NCBI GenBank assembly: GCA_024704765.1
Contig: JAKMXF010000098.1
Coordinates: 2,682-24,714 of the forward strand
DNA from: Oopsacas minuta
Taxonomy: Eukaryota; Porifera; Hexactinellida; Lyssacinosida; Leucopsacidae
Direction of reading: 5' to 3'
Length of the DNA stretch: 22,033 nt
Positions within the stretch are counted from its first letter, which is position 1, and the number at the start of each line of letters is the position of its first letter. The notes under the pieces are model-generated. The model did no database searches. It was not told where the DNA came from and saw nothing but the letters and a program-made list of their open reading frames with translations. Shown here in pieces: positions 8,913-18,182 of the stretch. The position numbers were made by a program, and so were the translations under genes.

Positions 8913-10240
8913 CAGTGTGTCAAGATGAAATTGAGACTATGTTTTGACCTAAGTTCCTAAAAAATAACCATCACAAGCCTCGAAATACGAGTTGATTTAA
9001 AACGTGTCTATAGACTAATATTTGATCTTAAAGCCATTACTCTGGATCACCATCTTCTGATGTTTAGGCATAGATTGCCAATAAGGTTTCAAAAATTCGG
9101 GTTCTATAGAATCCCAAATAGAGAGAAGGGTGTCTTCCAACCCACTAAGATTACGAGGAGGGTTCAAATCGATTTGATGTTTGATCCAAGCCCACAAATT
9201 TTCGATCGGGTATAGATCTGGGCTACAAGCAGGACATTCACGGAAGGTGTTAGCAACCTTTGACGTGCGCTTTTGATCGTTGTCTTCCTGAAAGACCCAG
9301 CCTTCAGGGTAAATACCTGAGCTTGTGTAATCAAACACTTGTTTAGGATGTTCCTATATAATTCTCCGGTGAGGTTCTGCCTAAAAACCTTCAACGGAAA
9401 GGTCTATGAGCTGAAATTGCTCTCCAAACTTAATTTTGGACTATGTTTGTTGCCTTGCTTGACCGTAGTTGGTCTCCTTTGCACCTCAGCCTTATTCTGT
9501 CACCAGCTAGCCAAATTGACATCTCATCGTTAAAAACAACTCGCTATCAGTCAGTTTGTTTGGTTTTCTTTGCCCACAACGCTCTTTGTTGTTTCTGTCG
9601 ATCCGTTAGCCAAGGAATATTCCTGGCAACCTTGTGGCTGTACACTCTCCTCTGTAGTTCCTTCTTGACGTCTCATGGGATAATCTGATCTGACGAAGAT
9701 GATTGAATCGACTGGTTAATTTTCGTATGGACATCTTGCGATTCAGATTTGCCAAGCTTACAAGAGATCTAGCATCGTTCACATGTAATATTCTTTGTTT
9801 TCTGGTTCCAGATTTCCTCTGTATATCACCACCCTGACGAAAATGGCTAGTATGCTGAAACAGTGCTCCTCGGAATAGCTGTTCGCTGATGTATTTCGCT
9901 ACCACTTGTAACCCCCGCATCGAAGAATTTGCGGATGAGGTCTCTTCGTTCTAGCTCCACCATACTGATTTTGTATTCCGACACAGAAGACAAATATGAG
10001 CCCAAAACTGATATTGGAGCGGTCTATGGGAAGATAACAGATATTTTCAGGAATATATATTCTAAGTAACTGACTTATAGGTTATTCGTGTATTCTAGAA
10101 TCAATAAACTAATGGTAACTTGATATACATGTATAAATGAATCATAAAACCAATGTGTTTCATATCTAACCATTGCAAATGAAGAAATTCTGAAAATATA
10201 CACAATTACACGAAAGCCTTAATTTCATCTTGGCAGACTG
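8913..10240 (-). mobile_element. Tc1-type (DD34E) element with TIRs and TA duplication
   Basis: The left end reads CAGTGTGTCAAGATGAAATT and the reverse complement of the right end reads CAGTCTGCCAAGATGAAATT. They agree over about 25 bp with four or five mismatches. TA lies at 8911-8912 and 10241-10242, giving 1328 bp. The enclosed transposase reads on the minus strand at 9015-9963, with about 280 bp of leader on its 5' side. Confidence 0.88.
9015..9963 (-). pseudogene. Tc1-type transposase (DD34E family), broken, with internal deletion
   Basis: The start is the Met at 9963-9961, heading the first HTH (LERRDLIRKFFDAGV). The second DNA-binding region at 9660-9800 has VSLANLNRKMSIRKL. The first catalytic Asp lies near 9510 in VVFNDEMSIWLAGDR. 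At 9015-9338 follow WVFQEDNDQKRTSKVAN (second Asp) and ACSPDLYPIENLWAWIKHQI (catalytic Glu), then PYWQSMP and the stop at 9015. Only 26 residues separate the second Asp from the Glu. The usual spacing is 34, and the missing eight fall between the NTFRE and CPACSPD segments. Frameshifts and stops also break the region 9340-9600 and the N-terminus near 9850. Confidence 0.88.
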
Positions 10241-10242
10241 TA

Positions 10243-10637
10243 AGATTGATCCAAATGCATTGTGTGATCGTTTGAAATGTATTCTGTAAATATAGGTAAT
10301 AATTACATGTGGTTTGCATGCCACTTTCCTAACATTTGTTGTTCAACTCAGTAACCAGACAAACAGCTTTCCAATTATACTAAATTTTGTATGTAATTGA
10401 TACTGGTATAACTAAGAACACGTCAATAAATCTATACAATAGAAAATAAATCCGAAACGACATATTTTTAGCACACTTCTCATGTTCAATCTCAAGCATA
10501 TTTACCATATTTTAGGTGATTGTTGGGTGTAAAGAAAATTTATGCAAATAATCCCATAATCAAATAAATTTCTCATTCGGATCAATATATTGTCTTCCAA
10601 TAACAATATTTAGTAAATAGAATTTGATTTGACTATA
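10243..10637. other. AT-rich spacer, nothing recognised
   Basis: No reading frame, repeat pair or terminal repeat that I can support. Confidence 0.4.
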
Positions 10638-10700
10638 CCGGGCGATTCAAAAAAAATGCTACCCAAAAGTAAATGTTTGCAGTTCCGACAATTCTTAATC
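10638..10700 (+). repeat. Orphan 5' end related to the 357-1604 mariner-like element
   Basis: After TA at 10636-10637 the sequence CCGGGCGATTCAAAAAAAAT followed by GCTACCCAAAA matches the 5' end of the 357-1604 element (GGTTGATTAAAA... GCAACCCAAAATG, reverse complement of about 1570-1604). Similarity fades after about 45 bp. No transposase follows, and the right arm of the minisatellite pair begins 130 bp downstream. Confidence 0.6.
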
Positions 10701-10767
10701 AAACTCAAGCAAACTCAGAACATATGTAGAATATTTATATTTTTAGTGCATATTAAAAATGCAACTC

Positions 10768-10899
10768 CGACATTTCGTTCCAGACATTTCGTTCCACGGC
10801 ATTTCGTTCCACGACATTTCGTTCCACGACATTTCGCTCCACTTTTGATTGGTCAATTTTTGTTAATTATTTAACAGGTTTTAAATGGCTAAATAATTG
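10768..10899 (-). repeat. Minisatellite-bearing repeat, right arm of the inverted pair
   Basis: Reverse complement of the block at 201-331: five units with core GACATTTCGTTCC (last unit GACATTTCGCTCC) at 10768-10842, then the leader sequence at 10843-10899. Unit number and leader are conserved between the arms, while the spacers between units differ slightly. Confidence 0.85.
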
Positions 10900-11615
10900 A
10901 ACTAATTTCTTGTCTGAATTCGTTTGGTTAATTCTAGCATAAAAAAAATTGGTNATGGAAGTTAATGGCGGGCACCTAGAACATATGCTATAAGTTGGGT
11001 ATTTCAGTAATTTCAACCTTTTCCCTTAGTTATATTGTTAAAAGTAGTATATTTATACTAGTTATCAATGGTATATCTAAATACATAGAATCGTCTGAAA
11101 TATGGCTCCATGATTTTGGGCCTGTTTTTTGAAACACTTGGTACTAATGTATTTTCGACACAGTAAAAGTAGAATTGACGTTACAAGTTATAATAGCAAG
11201 ATTATCATATGATTTTCCATTCGATGCATTCATTGATAAAATAATTATTAATACTAACCGGTGTAAGTTAATCATTAGGGAATATTGAACTATTACGTTG
11301 CAAGTGTAATAATATGATTAATCATCTGGCAAAGAAATAAATTGAGTGTATACACTAAATATTATGTAGTTACCAATCATGTAATACAAATACTTTGCGG
11401 TGCTAATAAGTTGACATGAACTCCACGGGTCTTTACCAGAACTAATTTATGCAATTATGCCTAATTGCAAAACCCTACAATCTGATTGGCCTAAATACAG
11501 GAGTGTCATTAGGTGTGGAAATACATACATTAGAAAACTTTCAAATGTCAGGTACACGACTCGATATCATCTCGACAAAAGCCCAGTGATATCATTTTGC
11601 GCAGGCCTCACATGT
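10900..11615. other. AT-rich spacer with one N (10954)
   Basis: No gene or repeat recognised. A single ambiguous base lies at 10954. Composition becomes less AT-rich from about 11570, where the Mutator-like remnant begins. Confidence 0.4.
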
Positions 11616-11619
11616 CACT

Positions 11620-12487
11620 CAGTATTCCTTCTTCCGTCTACTAGGGATGGGACACCTGCAGAGTTGGCACTGTTCACATACTGAGTCAGATTCGTCGCCA
11701 CTGCTAACCACTTCAGAGCTAAAACATCCCGACTCATGGATCTCCTTGTCCCTCCTTCGCCTGGACTGTTCAGCCAAAAGAGTGGAGATGGGATTTGGTA
11801 ACGTCCTCTCTTTTGGGTTTCTTTGATACGCCGAAACCTAGCCAAATTCCTCTCATGGTCTCGCGTACTCAAATATTTCATGATAGAATAGCTGGTACAT
11901 ATACCTAATACTTGTAAGATCGTAGAGATTAAAGGCAACCTTCATTAAAAAAAGCACTACAAACGCAGTGCTGGCTCTTAAGGACTTAGATCCAATATGC
12001 TCGGATTTGCGTGCATTGTGCCATATCATATTATGGGGCGATTCATTGGCATTTTGCTCAGTGTGATGTTTCTGCAAAACTCGATTGACCAGAATATCTG
12101 GACGACTTTATATGTTCTTATTGTTTCTGCAGGTGTCAAGTAGGATAAACGTACTTCTCGGAGAGGCTGTGACTCTTCAGAGTTATGGAGGGCGAGTTTC
12201 TTTTGGTAATAAACACAAAGCACCTTCTAAAGATGGGCACATGTTATGTTTCTCATCCAAGTGGCAAGGTAGAGTTTGAAGGGAATTGTGGATGTCTAAT
12301 GCAGGCAAGCCTCTATTCTGTATAACAGCAAGAGCATGAAGGCGAGCAATTCTGTCTGTTTTCCTAGCTGTAATTCACTTATGTGTTCTCTATTTTTCAT
12401 TAGACATTTCTTCACTCGCTTGTGCACGAGGCCCAAGCACTCTTCCTTTTGTACAATGAGTTCACCATTGTATGGATCTGAAGTTAC
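11620..12487 (-). pseudogene. Mutator-like transposase, C-terminal half, broken
   Basis: On the minus strand the order of motifs matches animal Mutator-like transposases (Mutator-like transposase domain). SDPYNGELIVQKEECLGLVHKRVKK (12390-12487) corresponds to the conserved K-x-EC-x-GHV-x-KR block, then a segment with MCP near 12230. HTEQNANESPHNMIWHNARK at 12010-12070 corresponds to the conserved QN-NES-H--IW block. A basic tail has RDHERNLARF and RGRYQI near 11800-11860. Several frame changes (about 12300, 12090, 11870) break it. A Tc1-type element is inserted at 12488; 19 bp beyond it (13824-13842, minus) appear to continue the frame before a hAT end begins. The N-terminal half and the element ends are not present or not recognised. 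Confidence 0.72.
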
Positions 12488-12489
12488 TA

Positions 12490-13821
12490 CAGGGTGTCTC
12501 AAAAGTATTTTCCTTTTATGAATACCACTATAATATAGAATTTCTTAGGTAGATTCATCTAATTATTTGCCTATATATTCACTAAGTTTAATGCATGAAT
12601 TAATTCGACTTGGCATCCCATCAACTAAATTCTCAAGTATCGACGGGCTAATCTCATTCCATATATTTAACAAATATTTTGCGAGCTGTGTTAAGTTTGT
12701 AGCGGGCTTTCTCTTGTCTAGTTCTCCTTGCATAATAGACAAAAGATTTTGATGGGATTTAAATCTGGGGAGTTACTAGGCCAAACACCTTTCTCCCAAA
12801 GCCATGTAGATGCTCTGAAAGCCAATTCTGGGTCCCTATGGCTGTATGGACAGGGGAGCCATCCTGCATGAAAATTGTCTCGGACATCTTTCGACACATT
12901 TTCCTTTGTGTGAGAGGACTCTAGTCTTTCTACGCTTAAAGGTAGGAGACAACACTTCTCCAGGATTTCATTAATATAGTAGTCAGTATTCACTGAGCGT
13001 TTTGGGGGGATGAAGTGTAATTCTGATAGCCCTGACCGGCTCATCATTCCCCAGACCATCATTTCGGGGGGTTTTGACTGATTCAACTGGGGTAATGTTG
13101 TGCGAATTAATGTCGCAAACACGATCATTCTGCCTATTAGACGGATGGAAAAGCTCAAAAGGGCTTTCATCATTAAAAAGAACTCTTTCCCAAGCACGAC
13201 CAGTCAATGTTATGTGTTCCTGACAGAATTCTAGCCTCTCTACCTTTTGTTTTTAGGACAATTTCGGGTATGAGGGTCTTGTATAGGCTTTCGCTTTGAT
13301 TGTGTCGCGTAAATAACGGCGAATTGTGTCTTTACTAACGGCCACCGACTTAGACGGGATATATTTCGCAAGATATTGGCTTGAATTGTAGCGTTTCGCG
13401 ATTGGTTTTGAATTATAATTTTCTGAATACGGGAAATCTTCGTCGGACGCCCGGACCCGGGCTTGTCATCAAGCAATTATCCAGCTCTATGCCTTTACAC
13501 CAGTTCCGAACTATCCGAATTGTTTTCCAAGAGTATTGGCGATTGTTTCCTGTGTTGAACCCGTTTCAATCATGCCAGTCGACCGCTCACGATTAGCAAA
13601 TCTCGGTTTCATGCCATCCATATATGAAATTTGTGAGGGTTGGGAAAAAATATCGTAAATATAAACAGATTATCAAATAAGGAAAAGAAGTATTCATTAT
13701 TGTATTGGACTAGCATAGACTAATAATAATCTGAAAAATGGTCGGTTAGTAAACAATACTGTTCGATTTATAACCACTTCAATCGAAGTACTGAGGATGA
13801 AAAAACTTTTGAGACGCCCTG
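12490..13821 (-). mobile_element. DD37E Tc1/mariner element with TIRs and TA duplication, copy 2
   Basis: The left end reads CAGGGTGTCTCAAAAGTATT and the reverse complement of the right end reads CAGGGCGTCTCAAAAGTTTT. TA lies at 12488-12489 and 13822-13823, giving 1332 bp. The transposase inside reads on the minus strand. The element sits within the Mutator-like pseudogene, so it is the younger of the two. Confidence 0.93.
12563..13621 (-). pseudogene. DD37E transposase, broken, copy 2
   Basis: Start at 13621 (ATGGATGGCATGAAACC). The HTH has MIETGSTQETIANTLGK, then DDKPGSGRPTKIS, a second DNA-binding part, and WERVLFNDESPFELFHP (first Asp) with RQNDRV at 13110-13190. MVWGMMSRSGLSELHFIPPK and NTDYYINEIL follow at 12950-13060. 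FMQDGSPVHTA (second Asp) lies near 12870 and NSPDLNPI near 12760. The Asp codon and the expected Glu codon are 113 nt apart; one base appears lost from the Glu codon, and with it the spacing would be DD37E. The C-terminus (LDKRKPATNLTQL, then DGMPSRI) runs to a stop at 12563-12565. Other frameshifts lie near 13530, 13220, 12930 and 12800. The closest relative in the window is the element at 6183-7519. Confidence 0.9.
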
Positions 13822-13842
13822 TAGGACAAGGGTAGACAAGTC

Positions 13843-14570
13843 CAGGGGCCTCCGAAAGTTCCGGAGAAGAGTTAAGAATATTATCAATTATAAGCATATA
13901 AAGTGAGAAATAGTTTATATATCGTGCCCTTCGCTATTCCCAGTTTACCATGGTTATTAAGTATATATATTATAGTGTGTTTCATTCTTTTATTAGTTTA
14001 ATTTCATCTCGATATGAAACGTACTTTTGAATCAGGACATACGAAGCCGGAAAAGAAGAAGTCCAGGGATGCTGCAGCAGTAAGCAACACTCATTCCAGT
14101 ATTCAATTTATGACTCCCAGTCTCAGTGTATCTCAGGAAATGCCGAGTGAAAATAGTATTGAATTGATATGAACCAAACTTCTGGATTGCTAGATGAAGA
14201 AATAACTATTACTAAAGATACAATGGCAGATGAAATTGAGGAACAAGATATTGATGAGAATATCCCTGCTACACAAAATGATGTAAAAAATTTAAGTTAG
14301 TTTGGATTGTGAGTATCTCACTGATCGTTCTTATTTCCCATCTATAATAGCTTCAATAGTTTTGGAAGGAGAAATTCTGGTCTACGGAGGTTGTCGCCCA
14401 ACTAAACCTTTTCCAGAATTTGAGAAAGACGACGTCCTGTTTTTATCGCTAAACATTACAATATAATTTCGAAAGGAGGGATGATAATTACTAGAGATTG
14501 GCTCTGCTATTATCCCAATTTAAAATGACCTTATTTTCAATCATGCTGGCTTTCCGCTGATCGCTCAAAC
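13843..14570 (+). mobile_element. hAT element, 5' fragment (TTF-finger type)
   Basis: The likely 5' terminus CAGGGGCCTCCGAAAG starts at 13843, matching the CAGGGG start common in this hAT group, with GACAAGTC (13835-13842) as the candidate target duplication. The coding start follows 170 bp downstream. No 3' end is present: the sequence passes into a mariner fragment at about 14570. Confidence 0.5.
14014..14570 (+). pseudogene. hAT transposase N-terminus with TTF-type zinc finger, broken
   Basis: Starts MKRTFESGHTKPEKKKSRD, the basic N-terminus typical of ZMYM1/TTF-type hAT proteins. An acidic segment follows near 14180-14280. At 14390-14560 the TTF-type zinc-finger region appears in pieces: CRPTKPFPEFEK, KHYNIISKGGMIITRDWLCY, and, in another frame, YFQSCWLSADRSN. 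Expected zinc-ligand cysteines are partly lost. Frameshifts and stops occur at about 14170, 14300 and 14460-14530. The catalytic hAT domain is missing from this fragment. The hAT piece at 16028 belongs to a different hAT group and is probably not its continuation. Confidence 0.68.
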
Positions 14571-14845
14571 GCTCGTCTCCAATGGAGTTGGACTAATGCA
14601 ATCTGGTATACAGAGAGTTGTTTGCCTCTAGTCAGAAAAGCAATAAATTTAGTGTCCTGGCATAGGATTAAGGGAAACTTTTTGGAGCATGATAATGCTA
14701 GTTCCCATATATCAAAAATGATAAGACAATTCATTGAAGAATCAGGGATGCATATTTGTCACACGCTCCTTATTCTCCAGATCTAGCGCCCTGCCACTTC
14801 TGGCTCTTTGCTAGAAAAAAATACTTCAAAATGTATATGTGAGCG
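14571..14845 (+). pseudogene. Mariner transposase fragment (DD34D type), catalytic part
   Basis: Reads AIWYTESCLPLVRKAINL, then GNFLEHDNASSH (second catalytic Asp), then FIEESGMHI and, after a frameshift, HAPYSPDLAPCHFWLFARKK. The position of the third Asp holds His (CHFW in place of CDFW). Spacing from HDN to this position is about 34 residues, as in classical mariner. The N-terminal half is absent. The fragment joins the preceding hAT frame without a stop, which is probably accidental. Confidence 0.75.
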
Positions 14846-14849
14846 TGGC

Positions 14850-15970
14850 GAGGTTAGTGGGTTACCAAGGGTAGCTGAAAGCCCAAGTTACTATCAGCAA
14901 ACACAGTAACCCCTCATACAAGTAGGAAACAGTAGGTTTGGTTAGGCAAAATGTGCCATGCCCCAACCAATAATTTTGCGCTCTCCATACAGACTAATAG
15001 AGAATAATTTCATGTCCCTATCAATCCTGTCAACATGGCTTCGAGGCCCTCTACCAATCCATATCTCGAGTCTATGCCCCTGTTTCTGGATTACTAGGTT
15101 TGCTACCTACCAATCACGTTTACCACTCGGTCACGCAATCTCCAATAATTTCCTTTGATTTTACCTGCCCTGTTTCCAAGAAATGCATGTTGAGATGTGA
15201 AATACAAGGCATGTGTGCCTTACAGTTTACATGGTTTTATCCTGGATCCTTTGAGGCCGAATATTCAGGTATAGTTTGATAGCAAGGAGACAGTGTATAC
15301 TTGAGTTCCTTCAAAATATATCTATACAGTACATAGTTTATACTTTCTCGGGGCCTTTCTAGCGTTACGTTAACTTAAATTTCCCGAAAATTAGTTTATG
15401 TGTCCTAGCGGGACGAAACACCACTATAATATGTATATTTTCAAAGGTATATTTTACGAATCCTTAACTTCAATTATCTCAAAACTATGTTTTTCGCCAT
15501 ATGGTCTGGTTACTTTTGAAGAAAGACTGATTCTTAAGCTCTAAAATTCAGGGAAAGTATTTATACAATGTTATGCCGCAACTAGAGGCCATTTTTGGAA
15601 TAAATGAACGAATATTCCACTGATATGAAACCCTGAGCCTTGCGGACTCCCGTTGTAGCCTATTTTTTGCCGAACTCCCAAATTAAACGTTAATATCTCT
15701 TACTGGGTAGGTACCCAGGCCTAATTGTGGTCCAGAAAATAGAACTACATATTGTTAGCTATATTTCAATTTATAGGTCTCAGGCAATAGACCTTCTTCA
15801 AAAGAAATTTGGTGATATGTCCGGAACATTAATGTTACGTCTATGGGAGGACTTTGCCCCCTTTTCATGCCCAATTCGTAACACAAATTAGATGCATCGG
15901 GATTTATGATTATTATCTCTTAGATTGGCTATTCGTGGGATCTAGTAAAACATTAAACGAGTAGAATGGC
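14850..15970. other. About 1.1 kb without recognisable genes
   Basis: No supported coding frame. The composition is patchy: a less AT-rich part at 14850-15180 (including CAAGGGTAGCTGAAAGCCC) and a part at 15430-15720 with phrases such as AATTATCTCAAAACTATG and TTAATATCTCTTACTGGG that look like interspersed repeat. I cannot assign either to a family. Confidence 0.35.
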
Positions 15971-16027
15971 ATATACTTTAGAAAATAGCCCCTATCATAA
16001 TAGAAATTTCGCGGCAAGACCCCTTTA

Positions 16028-17098
16028 ATGACATATGCAAGCAAGTCATAGCAGAAATTCTAATTACTCCTTTTGGCTTATTCAGCTTACGAATGGATGA
16101 GAATACTGATGTGGAAGATTGCGCTCAACTTATGGCCTTTGCTCGTTATGTAAGAGATGGCCATTTAAAAGAATACTTTCTCTTTTGCAAATCACTTGAA
16201 ACAATCACAAAAACAATAGATGTCTTTGAAAAGGTTCAAGTCTTTTTTGAAATGCATGGAAATCAATGGAGAAATTTATGCAGCGTATGCACAAATGGGA
16301 CACCTTCAATGCTTGGTTCTAAATCCGGTTTTCAAACATTAGTCAAGGATAGGTCACCTGCAGTTACTGGAACAAATTGTATGATTCACAGGCAAATGTT
16401 GGCCACAAAGGCACTACCTGATATACTATAATGCATCCTCGAGAATGTAGACAAGGGAGTAAATTGGATTAAAAGGACAGCGCTGAATAACCAGCTATTT
16501 CAATAACTTTGTCAAAAAGTGGGAGCAGAATACGAAGTATTGCTATATCATACTGATGTTCGATGGCTATCAAAGGGGAAAGTGTTGAAGCGTGTACTTG
16601 ACCTGATAGCAGAAATGTGTAAGTTTTTCAGTAAGATGAGTCAAAATGAGTTCCAACGTATATTAAAGAACCAGAATCTATTTGCACTGGCTTATTTAGT
16701 TGAGATTTTGAATTGTTTTAACCAACCCACTCTCAATCTTCAGGGCGTGATGTTTCAGTTTTAGAGTTGGTTGAGAAGTTCTCAGCTTTCATAATGAAAA
16801 TGCAACTTTGGTCTTGTAAATTGAAAGATAACAAGATACTTCATGCTTCCCAATCTCTCCAAAATAATCGAAACTGCCGGGTTTGAATTGAACAACGTAC
16901 CCATAAATGCAATTATCAAACATTTAGCAATTTCATGCGAAGAAGTTTTCTCGCTATTTCCCACAACTATCAACTGAATCATTTACACTCGTTAGGGATC
17001 CATTTGAAATGAATGCTGGAGATGTGTGTGAGATATTTCAAGAGGAATTTTTTGAGATGTTAAACGATAGTGAGCAAAGAACCGATATCAAACAATAG
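16028..17098 (+). pseudogene. hAT transposase (SCAND3/ZBED5-like) catalytic region, broken
   Basis: Begins within the RNase H-like fold: DICKQVIAEI, then MDENTDVEDCAQLMAF (first catalytic Asp in the DENTD motif), LFCKSLET, CTNGTPSMLGSKSGF and NCMIHRQMLATKALPD at 16093-16430. After a stop at 16429-16431 it continues with HTDVRWLSKGKVLKRV at 16550-16600, FALAYLVEILNCFN, and, after a frameshift near 16740, LELVEKFSAFIMKM. The last readable block, LVRDPFEMNAGDVCEIFQ at 16990-17040, ends at the stop 17096-17098. The BED finger and the C-terminal dimerisation (hAT-C) region are absent. It is clearly related in fold, but not closely in sequence, to the hAT remnant at 20340-21290. Confidence 0.85.
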
Positions 17099-17642
17099 CC
17101 TTAACTTAAGCGAGGACAATTCGCTATCTTGCCTGCTTTCTGCATTTCTAAGACAATAGTCGGAGTTAGAGTTTGGAGATTGTTGGCTTTTTCTTGCCCT
17201 CTCTTGAAGCCATACCAAGTCATGGTCACCTGTATGTGCCATTGAGCATCTTTCATAATCCTGCAGGTTTGAAGATCATGGTTTGAGAAAGATAGAAATA
17301 AAACAGTGGTGGGGTGATGGTCAAGCATTTGGTCGTTGGGATGCTCTTCAGGTACAGGTGGATGTGGAGCACATTTGTCATCCTACAGAGGTCCTTTTAG
17401 TTCTTGTGCGCAGTTTTAACAGATAATTTGTGTCATTCGGGACCCGTATTATCCCTGGTAAGAGGGTGTTGAGTACTGATGGTTTAGAGGAGAGTTTTAA
17501 GCCTCTAAGATCTTTGATTTCGGTCTTAGTAAAGATGTCGTTCTGATTGAGAATCCGATAGAGTGCAATCTTAATAGTAGTGAAGTTTCATCCAGATCAT
17601 TGGTTAGTCCTTTCCATGAAGTTATTATTAGTCTGAGAATTA
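17099..17642. other. No recognisable gene
   Basis: A minus-strand open frame at 17101-17328 has no family features I recognise. No repeats or terminal sequences were identified in the rest. Confidence 0.3.
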
Positions 17643-17840
17643 CCCTGGAAATTTGAGGAATTGCTTGAAAATATAACTTTCACTCGTAATGAGACATCAT
17701 CATGCTCATTCAATGGGTTAGATCCTAGAGCAGTTTTGCAGTTATGGGATGATCTTTTGCATGAATATCCTTCGCTTATAGTACACTACTTACCGACAAA
17801 CTGTTCGAGTCATTTGGGAGAAGATGTGATGTATTTCTAG
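17643..17840 (+). other. Coding-looking open stretch, unidentified
   Basis: A 65-codon open frame without a start Met, ending at the stop TAG 17838-17840. It reads like real protein (WKFEELLENITFTRN, DPRAVLQLWDDLLHEYPSL, HYLPTNCSSHLGEDV) with balanced composition, unlike the AT-rich noise around it. It lies 220 bp upstream of the protease-type gene on the same strand and could be an upstream exon of that locus or part of the same mobile element. I recognise no family. Confidence 0.3.
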
Positions 17841-18182
17841 GTTACAGATATGGTAACTGTCTGTGCCAAATTTATCTTTAGGAGTAATTGCACTTATGAT
17901 AACCTTAAGTATTTATGGGACATTTCCATTTCTTTATTGGAATTTGTTCTGTTATTCTTACATGAAATATGCTGAGTCAAGTTTTGTGGACTTATCTACG
18001 ATTCGAATAATGTCTAAGAACTATTCATTTCGTCCGAAATATTAATGTGGATTAGTATCTGGTGAATATGAATATTCAAAATTTTCATTTAGTCCATTCA
18101 CCATCGATTTTATCCATAGATATACGTCGTTATTTTCTGGATAGGAAATTTCCTATAGGTAGGGGCAAAATCGACTGTGTGA

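Noticed and set aside
12085-12521. Plus-strand open frames of 60-70 codons
   Set aside because: They overlap the minus-strand Mutator-like transposase, whose conserved blocks explain the open reading; the plus frames show no motif.
14855-14925. tRNA-like or SINE head (GCGTGGCGAGGTTAGTGGG...)
   Set aside because: It looks like a weak A box, but no convincing B box or cloverleaf could be drawn, and no poly-A or tail repeat follows.
14014-17098. One hAT element interrupted by a mariner insertion (N-terminus at 14014, catalytic part at 16028)
   Set aside because: The N-terminus is of the TTF/ZMYM1 kind while the catalytic part resembles the BED-finger SCAND3/ZBED5 kind, and the mariner piece lacks ends; two separate remnants are more likely.
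17101-17328. Minus-strand 75-codon open frame
   Set aside because: No motif or family resemblance that I can name, and no supporting context; left as an unassigned stretch.
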